A stretch of DNA of 64,000 nucleotides from Paraburkholderia tagetis (GTDB taxonomy: Bacteria; Pseudomonadota; Gammaproteobacteria; Burkholderiales; Burkholderiaceae). Position 1 is the stretch's first letter; each line of letters starts with the position of its first letter. This document shows, piece by piece, positions 44,725 through 54,676 of the stretch. The translations under genes and the position numbers were made by a program. The notes below the pieces were generated by a model. It was not told where the DNA came from. It saw only the letters and a list, made by a program, of their open reading frames with translations, and made no database searches. Location of the stretch: contig NZ_JAKLJA010000005.1 of assembly GCF_022213065.1 (NCBI RefSeq), positions 248,001-312,000 of the forward strand. Direction: 5' to 3'.

Positions 44725-46401
44725 GTGGCGTTTGAATTCTTCAGTGGCGTGCGGCCCCTCAATCGCGCAGGAGCGTTGCGCGATGCAAAAGCGGGCATCA
44801 TGCTCGCGTCGATGAACATCCCGCAATTGCTCGGCTATGCGCGCATTGCAGGCATGCCGGCCGTCACCGGCATCTATACCGGCTTCCTGCCGCTGATCGC
44901 GTTCGCGCTCTTCGGCGCTTCGCGCCACCTCGTGGTGGCTGCGGACTCGGCCACGGCCACCATCTTCGCGAGCAAGCTCTCGGCCATGGCGCCGCCTTCA
45001 AGCGCCGAATATGTCGCGCTGGCCGGCATGACCGCGCTGCTCACGGCGTTCTTGCTGCTGCTCGCGCGAGTTTTCCGGTTGGGCTTTCTTGCCGACTTTC
45101 TCTCGCGCACGGTGCTGGTGGGTTTCCTCACTGGCGTGGGCATGCAGGTGGGTGTGGCGATGCTCGGCGACATGCTCGGCATCCCGTTCACGTCGCGGCG
45201 CACGGTCCTGCAGATCAAGCAGATCGTCATGCAGTTCTCCGCCATTCACTGGCAAACGCTAGCCATTGCCGCGTTCGTGGTCGCGGTGATTCTCGTTTTC
45301 AAGCGCTTGAGGCCGGGCTGGCCCGTGCCGCTCCTCGCGGTGGTGGGCGGCATTGCCGCGAGCGCCATATTTGACTTCGCGGGGCACGGCATCGCCGTGA
45401 CCGGGCCGGTGCAGGGGGGCCTGCCGGACATTGCCTTTCCTGCGGTGGGCTGGTTTCAGATGATCGATCTGCTGCAGGTGGCGGCGTCATGCTTCGTCAT
45501 CATCGTCGCGCAGAGCGCCGCGACGAGCCGCGCATTCGCGGAGCGCTACGGCGAGCGTGTGGACGAGGACCGGAATTTATTGGGCCTCGCCGCAGCGAAC
45601 GCGGCGGCGTCGCTGAGCGGTGCCTTTGTCGTGAACGGCAGCCCCACGCAGACCGCCATGGGCGAGCAGGCCGGCGCGCGCAGCCAGTTCGCGCAGCTCG
45701 CGTTCGCCGCGGTCGTCGTGGTCGTGCTGCTGTTTCTGAGTCGATGGTTGCAATATCTGCCGCGCTGCGTGCTTGCGGCCATCGTCTTCACGATCGCAGT
45801 CGGCCTGGTGCATATCGGCCAACTGATCGATATTCGCCGGGAAAGCCGTGGAGAATTCCGGCTCGCGGTGATCACGGCGCTCTCCGTGGTCGTCATCGGC
45901 GTGGAGAACGGCATTCTCATCGCGATCGGGCTTTCGCTGCTGCGCCACGTGCGCCACAGCTATCGTCCGCACACGATGGTGCTGGCGCCCAACGAGAAGG
46001 GGCGCTGGATGCCCGTACCCGCGCAAGCAGGTCTCGTGACCGATTCCGGGCTCATCGTTTACCGCTTCGGCGCAGACCTTTTCTATGCCAACGACCATCT
46101 CTTCGTCGACGAGGTGCGAAGTCTGATCGATGGGGCGCCGGCGCCCGTTCACTGGCTCGTGATCGACGCAGCGGCGATCACCGACGTCGATTACTCGGCA
46201 GGCCGTTCGGTCAACGAACTATGCGAATCGCTACGTAGTCGCGGCATCAAAGTGATATTCGGGCGGGTCAACCGGTATCTGCGCGCGGACATGGATCGCC
46301 ACGGCATCACACCCGTGGTGGGCGCGGAAAACCTCTACACGACGCTGCATGAAGCGCTCGCCGCCGTGCATCCGGACTTTGGCCAGCACGCCGACGCGTG
46401 A
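44725..46401 (+). CDS. SulP family inorganic anion transporter with STAS domain
   Basis: A 558-residue permease with 10-12 helices and a cytoplasmic C-terminal STAS domain (LIVYRFGADLFYANDHLFVDEVR and later VIDAAAITDVDYSA). The N-terminus carries MNIPQLLGYARIAGMPAVTGIY, the conserved first-helix region. GTG start at 44725 with AAGGA upstream. Members move sulfate, bicarbonate or dicarboxylates; the substrate is not evident. Confidence 0.94.
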   Translation: MAFEFFSGVRPLNRAGALRDAKAGIMLASMNIPQLLGYARIAGMPAVTGIYTGFLPLIAFALFGASRHLVVAADSATATIFASKLSAMAPPSSAEYVALAGMTALLTAFLLLLARVFRLGFLADFLSRTVLVGFLTGVGMQVGVAMLGDMLGIPFTSRRTVLQIKQIVMQFSAIHWQTLAIAAFVVAVILVFKRLRPGWPVPLLAVVGGIAASAIFDFAGHGIAVTGPVQGGLPDIAFPAVGWFQMIDLLQVAASCFVIIVAQSAATSRAFAERYGERVDEDRNLLGLAAANAAASLSGAFVVNGSPTQTAMGEQAGARSQFAQLAFAAVVVVVLLFLSRWLQYLPRCVLAAIVFTIAVGLVHIGQLIDIRRESRGEFRLAVITALSVVVIGVENGILIAIGLSLLRHVRHSYRPHTMVLAPNEKGRWMPVPAQAGLVTDSGLIVYRFGADLFYANDHLFVDEVRSLIDGAPAPVHWLVIDAAAITDVDYSAGRSVNELCESLRSRGIKVIFGRVNRYLRADMDRHGITPVVGAENLYTTLHEALAAVHPDFGQHADA

Positions 46402-46457
46402 CGCGGCCTTGCTCCATACTCGCGAAGCGCGGCCCCCGCTCCGACAGGACTGCCGCA

Positions 46458-46493
46458 CTCGCGAAACTCGCGAAACTCGCGAACGTCGCGAAC
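46458..46493. repeat. 9-bp tandem repeat, 4 units
   Basis: CTCGCGAAA, CTCGCGAAA, CTCGCGAAC and GTCGCGAAC, in the non-coding stretch between the SulP gene and the glucosidase operon. Confidence 0.92.
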
Positions 46494-46611
46494 CGTGAGG
46501 CGTGCACCTTGCTGTAGTTCGCGGGCTTGCGCGGGAACTACATAACATTCTCCAGAAAAACCCGGATTGCCCGCTAGATTTCGCGGCTGATATCGTGCGC
46601 CTCAAGCGCTG

Positions 46612-46625
46612 TGGAAGCGCTTCCA
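46612..46625. promoter_or_regulatory. Perfect 14-bp LacI-type operator of the glucoside operon
   Basis: TGGAAGCGCTTCCA is a perfect palindrome with the central CG of LacI-family sites, 57 bp upstream of the glucosidase start. It resembles the TGGGAGCGCTCCCA operator of CebR-type cellobiose/beta-glucoside regulators. The LacI gene at 52589, last of the same cluster, is the probable ligand-responsive repressor. Confidence 0.85.
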
Positions 46626-46682
46626 TTTCGCCGCCGACGGGGCGCTGCAATACCGGCCGACGGCCCTCGCGCAGGAGCTTTC

Positions 46683-48095
46683 GTGACGCACGATATCGCC
46701 GCTTCGCCCCATTCGGGCTCGACCGCCGCGCTCGAAGACGACGCCTTCACGCCGTCGCCCGATTCCGCGCTCTGGCGGCGCGATTTCCTGCTGGGCGCGG
46801 CCACCGCGTCGTATCAGATCGAAGGCGCTGTAGAGGAGGACGGCCGCCTGCCGTCGATCTGGGACACCTTCAGCGCCACGCCCGGCAAGGTGCTCGCGGG
46901 CGATACGGGCGCCGTGGCTTGCGATCATTACCACCGCTGGGAAAGCGACCTCGATCTGCTCGAAGCGCTGCACTTCGAGGCCTATCGCTTTTCGATTGCC
47001 TGGCCGCGCGTGATGGACGCGTCGGGCCGTCCGAACCAGAAGGGCATCGGCTTTTATCGACGCCTGCTGGAGCGCCTGAAGGAGAAGGGCATCCGGACCT
47101 TCGCGACGCTCTATCACTGGGATTTGCCGCAGCACCAGGAAGATCGCGGCGGCTGGCTCAATCGCGACACCGCGTATCGTTTCGCCGACTACGCAGCGCT
47201 GATGAGCCGCGAACTCTCGGGTCTCGTCGACGCGTGGATGACGCTCAACGAGCCGTGGTGCTCGGCGTATCTCGGCTACGGCAACGGCCATCATGCGCCG
47301 GGCCTGGCCAACCCGCGCTATGCGACCCAGGCCATGCATCATCTGCTGCTGGGCCATGGGCTGGCCGTGGCGGCGCTGCGCGCGAATGATCCGCACTCGG
47401 CCAGAGGCATCGTCGCGAACGTCGGCCGCGGCACGGCGGACCCGGATTCGCCCGCCGACCTCAGCGCCGCGCGCCGCTTCGAAGTGCAGCACAACGCATG
47501 GATTCTCGATCCTCTGCTCAAGGGCGAATATCCGGCGGAGTTGTTCGAGTTGTGGCCCTGCACCGAGCCGCTCGTGCTCGATGGCGACATGCAGACGATT
47601 GCCGCGCCGCTCGACTTTCTCGGCATCAACTACTATTTTCGTACCCATGTGAAAAGCGACGGCGCGCGCGGCTTCGTCGAGGTGCCGCTGGCCGGCGTGG
47701 AGCGCACGCAGATGGGCTGGGAGGTCTATCCGGACGGCTTGCGCGATCTGCTCGTGGGTTTTCACAGGACGTATGAAAACCTGCCGCCCGTCTATATCAC
47801 CGAGAACGGCATGGCCTCCGACGACCGCGTGCGCGACGGGCAGGTGGACGATGCGCAGCGCATCTCGTTCCTGAAGCGTCATCTGGCCGCCGTCGACGCG
47901 GCGATCAAGGCCGGCGTGGACGTGCGCGGCTATTTTGTGTGGTCGCTGCTCGACAACTTCGAGTGGGCATTCGGCTACGAACGGCGCTTTGGCGTCGTGC
48001 ATGTGGACTATGACACGCAGCAGCGCACGCCCAAGCGCAGCGCGCAATTGATTGCGCGCTTCATTGCGGAGCGGGGCGCGCGCGGCGCCGCTTGA
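46683..48095 (+). CDS. Beta-glucosidase, glycoside hydrolase family 1
   Basis: A cytoplasmic beta-glycosidase of 470 residues; no signal peptide. The acid/base Glu190 is in TLNEPW and the nucleophile Glu374 in YITENGM, both needed for retaining hydrolysis. The N-terminal GH1 signature is FLLGAATASYQIEGA. GTG at 46683 has AGGAG 8 nt upstream. First gene of an ABC-transporter operon, so it should cleave the imported beta-glucoside (for example cellobiose or an aryl glucoside). Confidence 0.94.
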   Translation: MTHDIAASPHSGSTAALEDDAFTPSPDSALWRRDFLLGAATASYQIEGAVEEDGRLPSIWDTFSATPGKVLAGDTGAVACDHYHRWESDLDLLEALHFEAYRFSIAWPRVMDASGRPNQKGIGFYRRLLERLKEKGIRTFATLYHWDLPQHQEDRGGWLNRDTAYRFADYAALMSRELSGLVDAWMTLNEPWCSAYLGYGNGHHAPGLANPRYATQAMHHLLLGHGLAVAALRANDPHSARGIVANVGRGTADPDSPADLSAARRFEVQHNAWILDPLLKGEYPAELFELWPCTEPLVLDGDMQTIAAPLDFLGINYYFRTHVKSDGARGFVEVPLAGVERTQMGWEVYPDGLRDLLVGFHRTYENLPPVYITENGMASDDRVRDGQVDDAQRISFLKRHLAAVDAAIKAGVDVRGYFVWSLLDNFEWAFGYERRFGVVHVDYDTQQRTPKRSAQLIARFIAERGARGAA

Positions 48096-48134
48096 AGTAC
48101 GCAAGGTTCGCGCGGGGTTCATACAGGAGACACA

Positions 48135-49385
48135 ATGAAGCGAATGGAGCACTCCGCACTTGTGCTGCGCGGCATCGTCGCGGCGCTGGCCTTGAGTGGT
48201 GCGCTCGTGGCTCACGCCGCGGACGCGCCGCTCAAGGCCACGGTGATTCACTGGTGGACCTCGGGCGGCGAATCGGCGGCGATCAAGCAATTCGCGCAAG
48301 CCTACGATCGGGCGGGCGGTCAATGGATCGACAACGCGATTGCCGGCGCGGACCCGGCGCGTGCCACGGCGATCAACCGCATCGTCGGCGGTGATCCGCC
48401 CACGGCGGCGCAATTCAACACGTCAAAGCAGTTCCACGACCTCATCGACCAGGGACTCCTGAATAATGTCGATACCGTTGCGGCGAGAGAGAACTGGAAC
48501 GCCATTCTGCCCGAGTCGGTGCTCAACCAGATCAAGGTGAACGGCCATTTCTATGCGGCGCCTGTGGACATCCACATGCAGGACTGGTTCTTCTATTCGA
48601 AGCCCGCATTCGCCAAAGCCGGTATCGCGGGCGAGCCGAAGAACTTCAGCGAGCTTTTTGCCGACCTCGACAAGCTCAAGGCTGCGGGCCTGATTCCGCT
48701 CGCGCTCGGTGGCCAGGCGTGGCAGGAGAAGATCACCTTCGACGCGATTTTCGCCGACATGGACCGCAATCTCTACATGAAGGTCTACCGCGACCGCGAC
48801 GCGAATGCCGTCAATTCGCCTGCGTTCAAGGACGTGCTGACGACGTTCAAGCGTCTGCGCAATTATGTCGATCCGGGCTCGCCGGGCCGCAACTGGAATG
48901 ACGCGACGGCGCTCGTGATATCGGGCAAGGCCGGTATGCAGATCATGGGCGACTGGGCGAAGGGCGAGTTCTCCAACGCGAACCAGGTGGCGGGCAAGGA
49001 CTTCGGCTGCTTCCCGGGCTTCGCGAATTCACCATATATGGTGGCGGGCGACGCGTTCGTGTTTCCGAAAACCGACAATCCGCAGGCCGTGAAAGCGCAG
49101 CAACTGCTCGCGACGGTGATGACGTCGCCGAAAGCGCAAACCGCGTTCAGCGAGAAGAAGGGCTCGATACCGATCCGCCAGGACGTGGACACCTCGGGCT
49201 TCGACATCTGCGCGAAGGAGGGCATGACGATCATGAAGGACCAGTCGCGCCAACTGCCGAATCCGGAGATGCTGATTCCTCCCGACGTGCAGGGCGCGCT
49301 TCAGGACGTCATCACGAACTTCTGGAACAAGAACCAGTCGGTCGATGATGCACAAAAAGCGTTTGCCACGGCAATCAAGAGCTGA
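48135..49385 (+). CDS. ABC sugar transporter substrate-binding protein (family 1)
   Basis: A 416-residue periplasmic binding protein with a signal peptide (LVAHAADAPL). The mature start KATVIHWWTSGGESAAIKQF and PVDIHMQDWFFYS resemble glucose/mannose-type GtsA binding proteins and cellobiose/glucoside SBPs. AGGAG precedes the ATG. It sits directly after the glucosidase gene. Confidence 0.92.
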   Translation: MKRMEHSALVLRGIVAALALSGALVAHAADAPLKATVIHWWTSGGESAAIKQFAQAYDRAGGQWIDNAIAGADPARATAINRIVGGDPPTAAQFNTSKQFHDLIDQGLLNNVDTVAARENWNAILPESVLNQIKVNGHFYAAPVDIHMQDWFFYSKPAFAKAGIAGEPKNFSELFADLDKLKAAGLIPLALGGQAWQEKITFDAIFADMDRNLYMKVYRDRDANAVNSPAFKDVLTTFKRLRNYVDPGSPGRNWNDATALVISGKAGMQIMGDWAKGEFSNANQVAGKDFGCFPGFANSPYMVAGDAFVFPKTDNPQAVKAQQLLATVMTSPKAQTAFSEKKGSIPIRQDVDTSGFDICAKEGMTIMKDQSRQLPNPEMLIPPDVQGALQDVITNFWNKNQSVDDAQKAFATAIKS

Positions 49386-49392
49386 GCGGCCA

Positions 49393-50352
49393 ATGTACGC
49401 GCTCAAGCTGGATCACGCGCGGCGCCAGGCCCGACGCCAGGCGCGCACCGGGCGCCCCATGCGGCGGCGTCTGTCGCTTGCCGCGTGGATCGCGCTACTG
49501 CCCATGGCGGCCACGGTCGTGTTCGCTTATCTCGGCACGATGCTGTGGACCGCGCGCGTTTCGATGAGCTACTCGCGCTCGCTGCCAACCAGCACGTTCG
49601 CGGGCATCACGCAGTATGTGCGGCTCTTCGGGAACGACCGCTGGATCGTCTCGTTGCAGAACCTTGCGATCTACGGCGTCTGCTTCATCGCGGCCTGTCT
49701 TGCGATCGGCTTGCTGCTGGCGATCTTCATCGACCAGCGCGTAGCGGCGGAAGGCGCGCTGCGCACGATCTTTCTCTATCCGTATGCGATGTCGTTCGTC
49801 GCGACCGGGCTCGTGTGGCAATGGATTCTCAACCCCGAGCTGGGCGTGCAGGCCGTGCTCCGGCACATGGGCTTCGCGCATGCGCGATTCGACTGGATCG
49901 TTTCGCAACGCTTCGCGATCTATACGCTCGTGATCGCCACGGTGTGGCAGGCCTCGGGGCTCGTGATGGCGTTGATGCTCGCGGGGCTGCGCGGCATCGA
50001 CGAGGAGATCTGGATGGCCGCGCGCCTCGATGGCATTCCGCGCTGGCGTGTCTACGCGAGCATCGTCGTGCCGATGTTGAAGACGTCGATGTCGACCGCG
50101 TTCGTGCTGCTCTTCGTGATGGTGGTGAAACTCTACGACGCCGTGGTGGCCATGACACACGGCGGCCCTGGCACCGCGAGCGAAGTGCCGGGCAAGTTCA
50201 TCATGGACTATCTGTTCAATCGCGCGAACATTGGGCTGGCGTCCGCCGCTTCAATCGTGCTGCTCGCCACCGTGCTCGCCATACTCGCGCCGGTGCTCTA
50301 TGCCAGAAGCCGCGTTTCGGCCATGGCGGCGCGCCGGGGAGGGCAAGCATGA
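49393..50352 (+). CDS. ABC sugar transporter permease 1 (MalF-like)
   Basis: A 319-residue inner-membrane permease with six predicted helices and the EAA loop EIWMAARLDGIPRWRVYASIVVPML. Its N-terminal cytoplasmic tail contains an Arg-Arg-Gln-Ala duplication (12-bp repeat at 49423-49446). It starts seven bp after the binding-protein stop codon, and overlaps the next permease (ATGA). Confidence 0.93.
   Translation: MYALKLDHARRQARRQARTGRPMRRRLSLAAWIALLPMAATVVFAYLGTMLWTARVSMSYSRSLPTSTFAGITQYVRLFGNDRWIVSLQNLAIYGVCFIAACLAIGLLLAIFIDQRVAAEGALRTIFLYPYAMSFVATGLVWQWILNPELGVQAVLRHMGFAHARFDWIVSQRFAIYTLVIATVWQASGLVMALMLAGLRGIDEEIWMAARLDGIPRWRVYASIVVPMLKTSMSTAFVLLFVMVVKLYDAVVAMTHGGPGTASEVPGKFIMDYLFNRANIGLASAASIVLLATVLAILAPVLYARSRVSAMAARRGGQA
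49423..49446. repeat. 12-bp tandem duplication in the permease 1 gene
   Basis: CGCCAGGCCCGA and CGCCAGGCGCGC are adjacent and in frame, encoding Arg-Gln-Ala-Arg twice in the cytoplasmic N-terminus. Confidence 0.8.
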
Positions 50353-51284
50353 GCTCACCACTGGCCGAACCTCCCAGCTCCGGCGTGCGTGCGGCAGCCC
50401 CCGCGCGCCGCAAGCCTGTCCCGAAGCGCCGACGCCATTTCACGCCAGCGCGCCTGGGTATATATGGATTTCTGATCATTTCAGCGCTGTTCTTTCTGCT
50501 GCCGCTCTATGTGATGCTTGTCACGTCGGTCAAGCCGATGGACGAGATCCGCATGGGCCATCTGCTTGCGCTGCCGCGCCATGTCACGCTCGCGCCGTGG
50601 CAGGGCGCCTGGTCGGCGGCGTGCACGGGCCTCGAATGCGCCGGCATTCGCGTGGGCTTCTGGAATTCGGTGCGCATTGTCGTGCCAGGCGCGATCCTCT
50701 CGATCGCAGTGGGCGCCGTGAACGGCTACGCGCTCTCATTCTGGCGGCCGCGCGGCGCGGGCGTGCTGTTCGCGGTGCTGCTCGCGGGCGCGTTCATTCC
50801 CGTGCAGGTGATGGTCTATCCGCTCGTGCGCGTGCTGGCGACGGTGCACCTGTTCGCCTCGCTGCCGGGCATCGTCGTGATCCACACGATCTTCGGCATG
50901 CCGGTGATGACGCTGCTGTTTCGCAATTACTATGCTTCGCTGCCGCAGGAGCTTTTCAAGGCGGCGCGCATCGACGGCGGCAGCTTCTGGCGCATTTTCG
51001 TGCAGCTCATACTGCCGATGTCGACGCCCATCGTCGTGGTTGCCTTGATCATTCAGGTCACGGGTATCTGGAACGACTATATTCTCGGTCTGGTGTTCGC
51101 GGGCACGAAGAACTTGCCGATGACCGTGCAGCTCAACAACATCATTAATACCACCACGGGCGAGCGGCTCTACAACGTCAACATGGCCGCGACGATCCTC
51201 ACCTCGCTCGTGCCGCTCGCGATCTATTTCGTATCGGGCCGCTGGTTCGTGCGCGGCATCGCGTCGGGCGCGGTGAAAGGGTGA
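50349..51284 (+). CDS. ABC sugar transporter permease 2 (MalG-like)
   Basis: A 311-residue permease with six predicted helices and EAA motif ELFKAARIDGGSFWRIFVQLILPM. A basic/Pro-rich N-terminus (about 35 residues) precedes the first helix. ATGA overlap with permease 1 at 50349-50352. Confidence 0.93.
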   Translation: MSSPLAEPPSSGVRAAAPARRKPVPKRRRHFTPARLGIYGFLIISALFFLLPLYVMLVTSVKPMDEIRMGHLLALPRHVTLAPWQGAWSAACTGLECAGIRVGFWNSVRIVVPGAILSIAVGAVNGYALSFWRPRGAGVLFAVLLAGAFIPVQVMVYPLVRVLATVHLFASLPGIVVIHTIFGMPVMTLLFRNYYASLPQELFKAARIDGGSFWRIFVQLILPMSTPIVVVALIIQVTGIWNDYILGLVFAGTKNLPMTVQLNNIINTTTGERLYNVNMAATILTSLVPLAIYFVSGRWFVRGIASGAVKG

Positions 51285-51380
51285 GGGGCTGAAGATCGCG
51301 GCGGCTTTGCGTGCGACCGCGAAGCATGGGATTGGCCCAGGCACTGACGCGTCGGGTCCGGTCGACACAGGAGACAGACG

Positions 51381-52481
51381 ATGGCGAATCCCGCGAACGT
51401 AGCGCTGCGCAATCTGCGCATCGACCTTGGCGCGAATACCGTGATCGAGGACCTCGACCTCGACGTGCGCGCAGGCGAATTCGTGGTGCTGCTCGGTCCC
51501 TCGGGCTGCGGCAAATCCACGTTGCTGCACAGCATCGCGGGCCTCATCGACGTGGCTGACGGCAGCATCGAGATCGCCGGCGAGGACATGACGTGGGCCG
51601 ATCCGAAAGATCGCGGCGTGGCGCTCGTGTTCCAGTCGTACGCGCTCTATCCAACGATGAACGTCGAGCGCAATCTCTCATTCGCACTCCGCATCAATGG
51701 CACGCCCCGGGCCGAGATCGCACGGCGCGTGCAGCGTGCCGCTGAGATGCTCCAGCTCGGGCCGCTGCTCTCGCGCAAGCCCGCACAGCTCTCGGGCGGC
51801 CAGCGCCAGCGCGTGGCGATCGGCCGTGCGCTGGTGCGCGAGGCCGACGTGTTCCTGTTCGACGAACCGCTCTCGAATCTCGATGCCAAGCTGCGCACGG
51901 AACTGCGCCGCGAACTCAAGCAATTGCACCGGCAACTGGGCGCGACCATGATCTACGTGACGCACGATCAGGTCGAAGCCATGACGCTCGCCACGCGTAT
52001 GGCGGTGATGAAGGGCGGCGTGATCCAGCAGTTCGGCACGCCGGCGGAGGTCTATGCGCACCCCGAGAACCTGTTCGTGGCGACCTTTCTCGGCGCGCCG
52101 CCGATGAACCTGTTGCGCGGCGTGCTCGAAGCCGACGAGGGGAAGCTGTGGTTTCGCGGCCCGCGCCTTTCAGTGGACGTCTCGCGCTATGCGTTCAAGG
52201 GCAGGCCCAATCTCGCACAGCCATGCGTGCTGGGTGTGCGGCCCGAGGATGTGCGGGCCGGCGCGGCGCACGCCAGCTTGCCTGATGAGGCGCTGCAAGG
52301 CCAAATCACGCTGATCGAACCGATGGGCAACCACCGGGTCCTCTGGCTCGATTATCATGGAATGCAGATCGCTTCGATCGACCAGGACAAGACCCCGCTC
52401 ACAAGCGAAGCGCTCGTACCATTCGAGATCGACGCCGGGCATGTGTCCTTGTTCGAAGAGGCGAGCGGCCTGCGACTCTGA
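51381..52481 (+). CDS. ABC sugar transporter ATP-binding protein (UgpC/MalK-like)
   Basis: A 366-residue ATPase with Walker A GPSGCGKST at residues 39-47, signature LSGGQ at 137-141 and Walker B VFLFDEP at 157-163, plus a C-terminal OB/TOBE regulatory domain typical of the MalK class. It energises the two permeases. About 95 bp separate it from permease 2, with a GGAGA motif before the ATG. Confidence 0.94.
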   Translation: MANPANVALRNLRIDLGANTVIEDLDLDVRAGEFVVLLGPSGCGKSTLLHSIAGLIDVADGSIEIAGEDMTWADPKDRGVALVFQSYALYPTMNVERNLSFALRINGTPRAEIARRVQRAAEMLQLGPLLSRKPAQLSGGQRQRVAIGRALVREADVFLFDEPLSNLDAKLRTELRRELKQLHRQLGATMIYVTHDQVEAMTLATRMAVMKGGVIQQFGTPAEVYAHPENLFVATFLGAPPMNLLRGVLEADEGKLWFRGPRLSVDVSRYAFKGRPNLAQPCVLGVRPEDVRAGAAHASLPDEALQGQITLIEPMGNHRVLWLDYHGMQIASIDQDKTPLTSEALVPFEIDAGHVSLFEEASGLRL

Positions 52482-52588
52482 ACGGCGCCGAGTGCGCATT
52501 CATCAGACGAAATAAGGTGGCGGGCAGGCGACGAGACAAGAGCACACGCAATAAGCGCAACGGCAAGAACGCAGAGGGGCTAACAAGA

Positions 52589-53611
52589 GTGACAACCCTG
52601 AAAGACGTGGCAACGCTGGCTGGCGTAGGGCTCTCGACGGCCTCGCGGGCGATCTCCGGCAAGGGGCCGGTGTCGGCCGAGGCCGCCGCGCGCGTGCAGG
52701 CCGCCATCGAGCAACTCAACTTCCGGCCTTCGTCCATCGGGCGGGCGATGGCAATGCAGTCGCTCGGCATCGTCGGCATTTTCGTGCCGACCTTTTTCGG
52801 CTCCTATTACGGCACCATCCTCAAGCAGACCGATACCGAATTGCGTGCCGTGGGGCGGCATGTGGTGGTGGCCACCGGCTGCGGCGAGGCCTCGCCACGC
52901 GAGCAGGCCATCGAGGCCGTGCGCTTTCTGATCGGGCGCGACTGCGACGGCGTAGTGGTCATCAGCCACGATCTGCACGACGAAGATCTCAACATGCTGC
53001 ACACGATGCATCCGCGCATGGCATTCCTGAATCGCGTGTTCGACCAGTTGCCCGAGGCGTCGTTCTGCGCCGACCATTTTCATGGCGGCGAACTGGCTGC
53101 GCGCACGCTCGTCGAGCACGGCCACCGCGAGATCGCCGCGATCGGCGGGCCGGCCAGTTCTTCGGACAACCTCGCGCGTCTCGATGGCTTCTTCACCGAG
53201 CTCGCGCGCCATGGCATCGCGCGCGAAGCGGTGCAGCTCATCATGTCGGACTTCTCGCCCGAGGGCGGCTATGCGGCGGCAGGCGAGCTGCTCGACTCCA
53301 GACGGCGCTTCACGGGGCTATTCTGCGCGAACGACATGATGGCGATGTCGGCGCTCGCGCGCCTTCAGCAGGCCGGCATTTCGGTGCCGCACGACGTCTC
53401 GGTGATCGGCTATGACGACGATTATTCGGCGGCCTACATGGCGCCCGCGCTCACCTCGGTCCATATTCCGACCGCCGAGCTCACCCGCAATGCCGTGCGC
53501 TGGCTGATCAACCAGTGCTACGGCACGCATTGGGATATCGAGCGGAACTTCAATGTGAGCGTGACGATGCGCGCGTCGGTCGCGCGGGCAAATTCTGCGC
53601 GCCTGGCCTGA
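52589..53611 (+). CDS. LacI family regulator of the beta-glucoside operon
   Basis: A 340-residue regulator from a GTG at 52589 (TTLKDVATLAGVGLSTASRAISG HTH) with hinge FRPSSIGRAMAM and a two-lobed effector domain. An upstream in-frame GTG at 52517 would add a basic tail. The operon's perfect palindrome at 46612 is the likely target. It is the last gene of the cluster. Confidence 0.9.
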   Translation: MTTLKDVATLAGVGLSTASRAISGKGPVSAEAAARVQAAIEQLNFRPSSIGRAMAMQSLGIVGIFVPTFFGSYYGTILKQTDTELRAVGRHVVVATGCGEASPREQAIEAVRFLIGRDCDGVVVISHDLHDEDLNMLHTMHPRMAFLNRVFDQLPEASFCADHFHGGELAARTLVEHGHREIAAIGGPASSSDNLARLDGFFTELARHGIAREAVQLIMSDFSPEGGYAAAGELLDSRRRFTGLFCANDMMAMSALARLQQAGISVPHDVSVIGYDDDYSAAYMAPALTSVHIPTAELTRNAVRWLINQCYGTHWDIERNFNVSVTMRASVARANSARLA

Positions 53612-53734
53612 AACTCAATCGACCACGATGTTGCCCTCATCCGCCCGATCGCTTGAGAAGCGAAGGGGCTTAAGCAAGTCTTAAGCTCCCGCCGACGAGA
53701 CTATCGATTAAGTCTGAAAAAGTGTGCCGATGGA

Positions 53735-54211
53735 ATGAAAGCGATTTACGCCGATCTGAAGCGAGCCCGTATGCGCCCGACCTCGAGTCGCGTCGCCGTC
53801 CTGCAGTTGTTCCACCAGTTCCCGCACGAGCACATGACCGCCGACCAGGTGTTTCGGCGAGTCCCGCCCGAAACCGAGCAATGCAGTCTCGCCAGCGTGT
53901 ACCGTGCGCTGGCGCAGTTGGTTGACGCGGGACTGATCACGAGCGCGTGGATTGGCGAGCAGCGCGTCGTGTACGAACTGAATCGCGGCACACGTCATTC
54001 GCATCTGGTCTGCAACGATTGCGGCACGATTCGCGATATCGACGACAGCGCGCTCGAATCGCAGCACGAGGCCATTGCCGCTGCGCGCGAGTTTCACTAC
54101 ACGAGCGCGAGTCTGGTGATTTTTGGGCGCTGTGCGCAATGCGAGGCGTCGCTGGATTCCTCCGTACGGCGTGCGAGCGCGCTGCATGGCGTGGATCGGC
54201 GTGCGGAATAG
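53735..54211 (+). CDS. Fur family transcriptional regulator
   Basis: A 158-residue metal-dependent regulator. It has the winged-helix N-terminus (PTSSRVAVLQLFHQF, LASVYRALAQLVDAGL) and a C-terminal dimerisation region with two CxxC pairs, Cys93/Cys96 (HLVCNDCG) and Cys133/Cys136, that form the structural zinc site. Residue pattern is nearest to Fur/PerR-type proteins, but the metal or peroxide sensed cannot be fixed by eye. No iron or peroxide gene is adjacent; the DNA downstream is unusual. Confidence 0.9.
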   Translation: MKAIYADLKRARMRPTSSRVAVLQLFHQFPHEHMTADQVFRRVPPETEQCSLASVYRALAQLVDAGLITSAWIGEQRVVYELNRGTRHSHLVCNDCGTIRDIDDSALESQHEAIAAAREFHYTSASLVIFGRCAQCEASLDSSVRRASALHGVDRRAE

Positions 54212-54335
54212 AGCCGGGTTACACGCACGGTTGGATCAGGGTGAGAGGTAAATCCCCAAGGACGGCGGCTTGGGCAATTTGGTGATTTTTTGATTTTACA
54301 TAACACAAATTATCAACCCAAAATTTGTAGGTCCC

Positions 54336-54626
<291 letters not shown>

Positions 54627-54676
54627 TGATCGACGTGCGACTCTATGTCTCAGTGCCATTCCCTACGGAGGCAGGC

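Noticed and set aside
49485..51284. Alternative frame through the permease genes that fuses with the second permease
   Set aside because: The upstream part is a shadow of permease 1; the real permease 2 starts at 50349 in that frame with an ATGA overlap.
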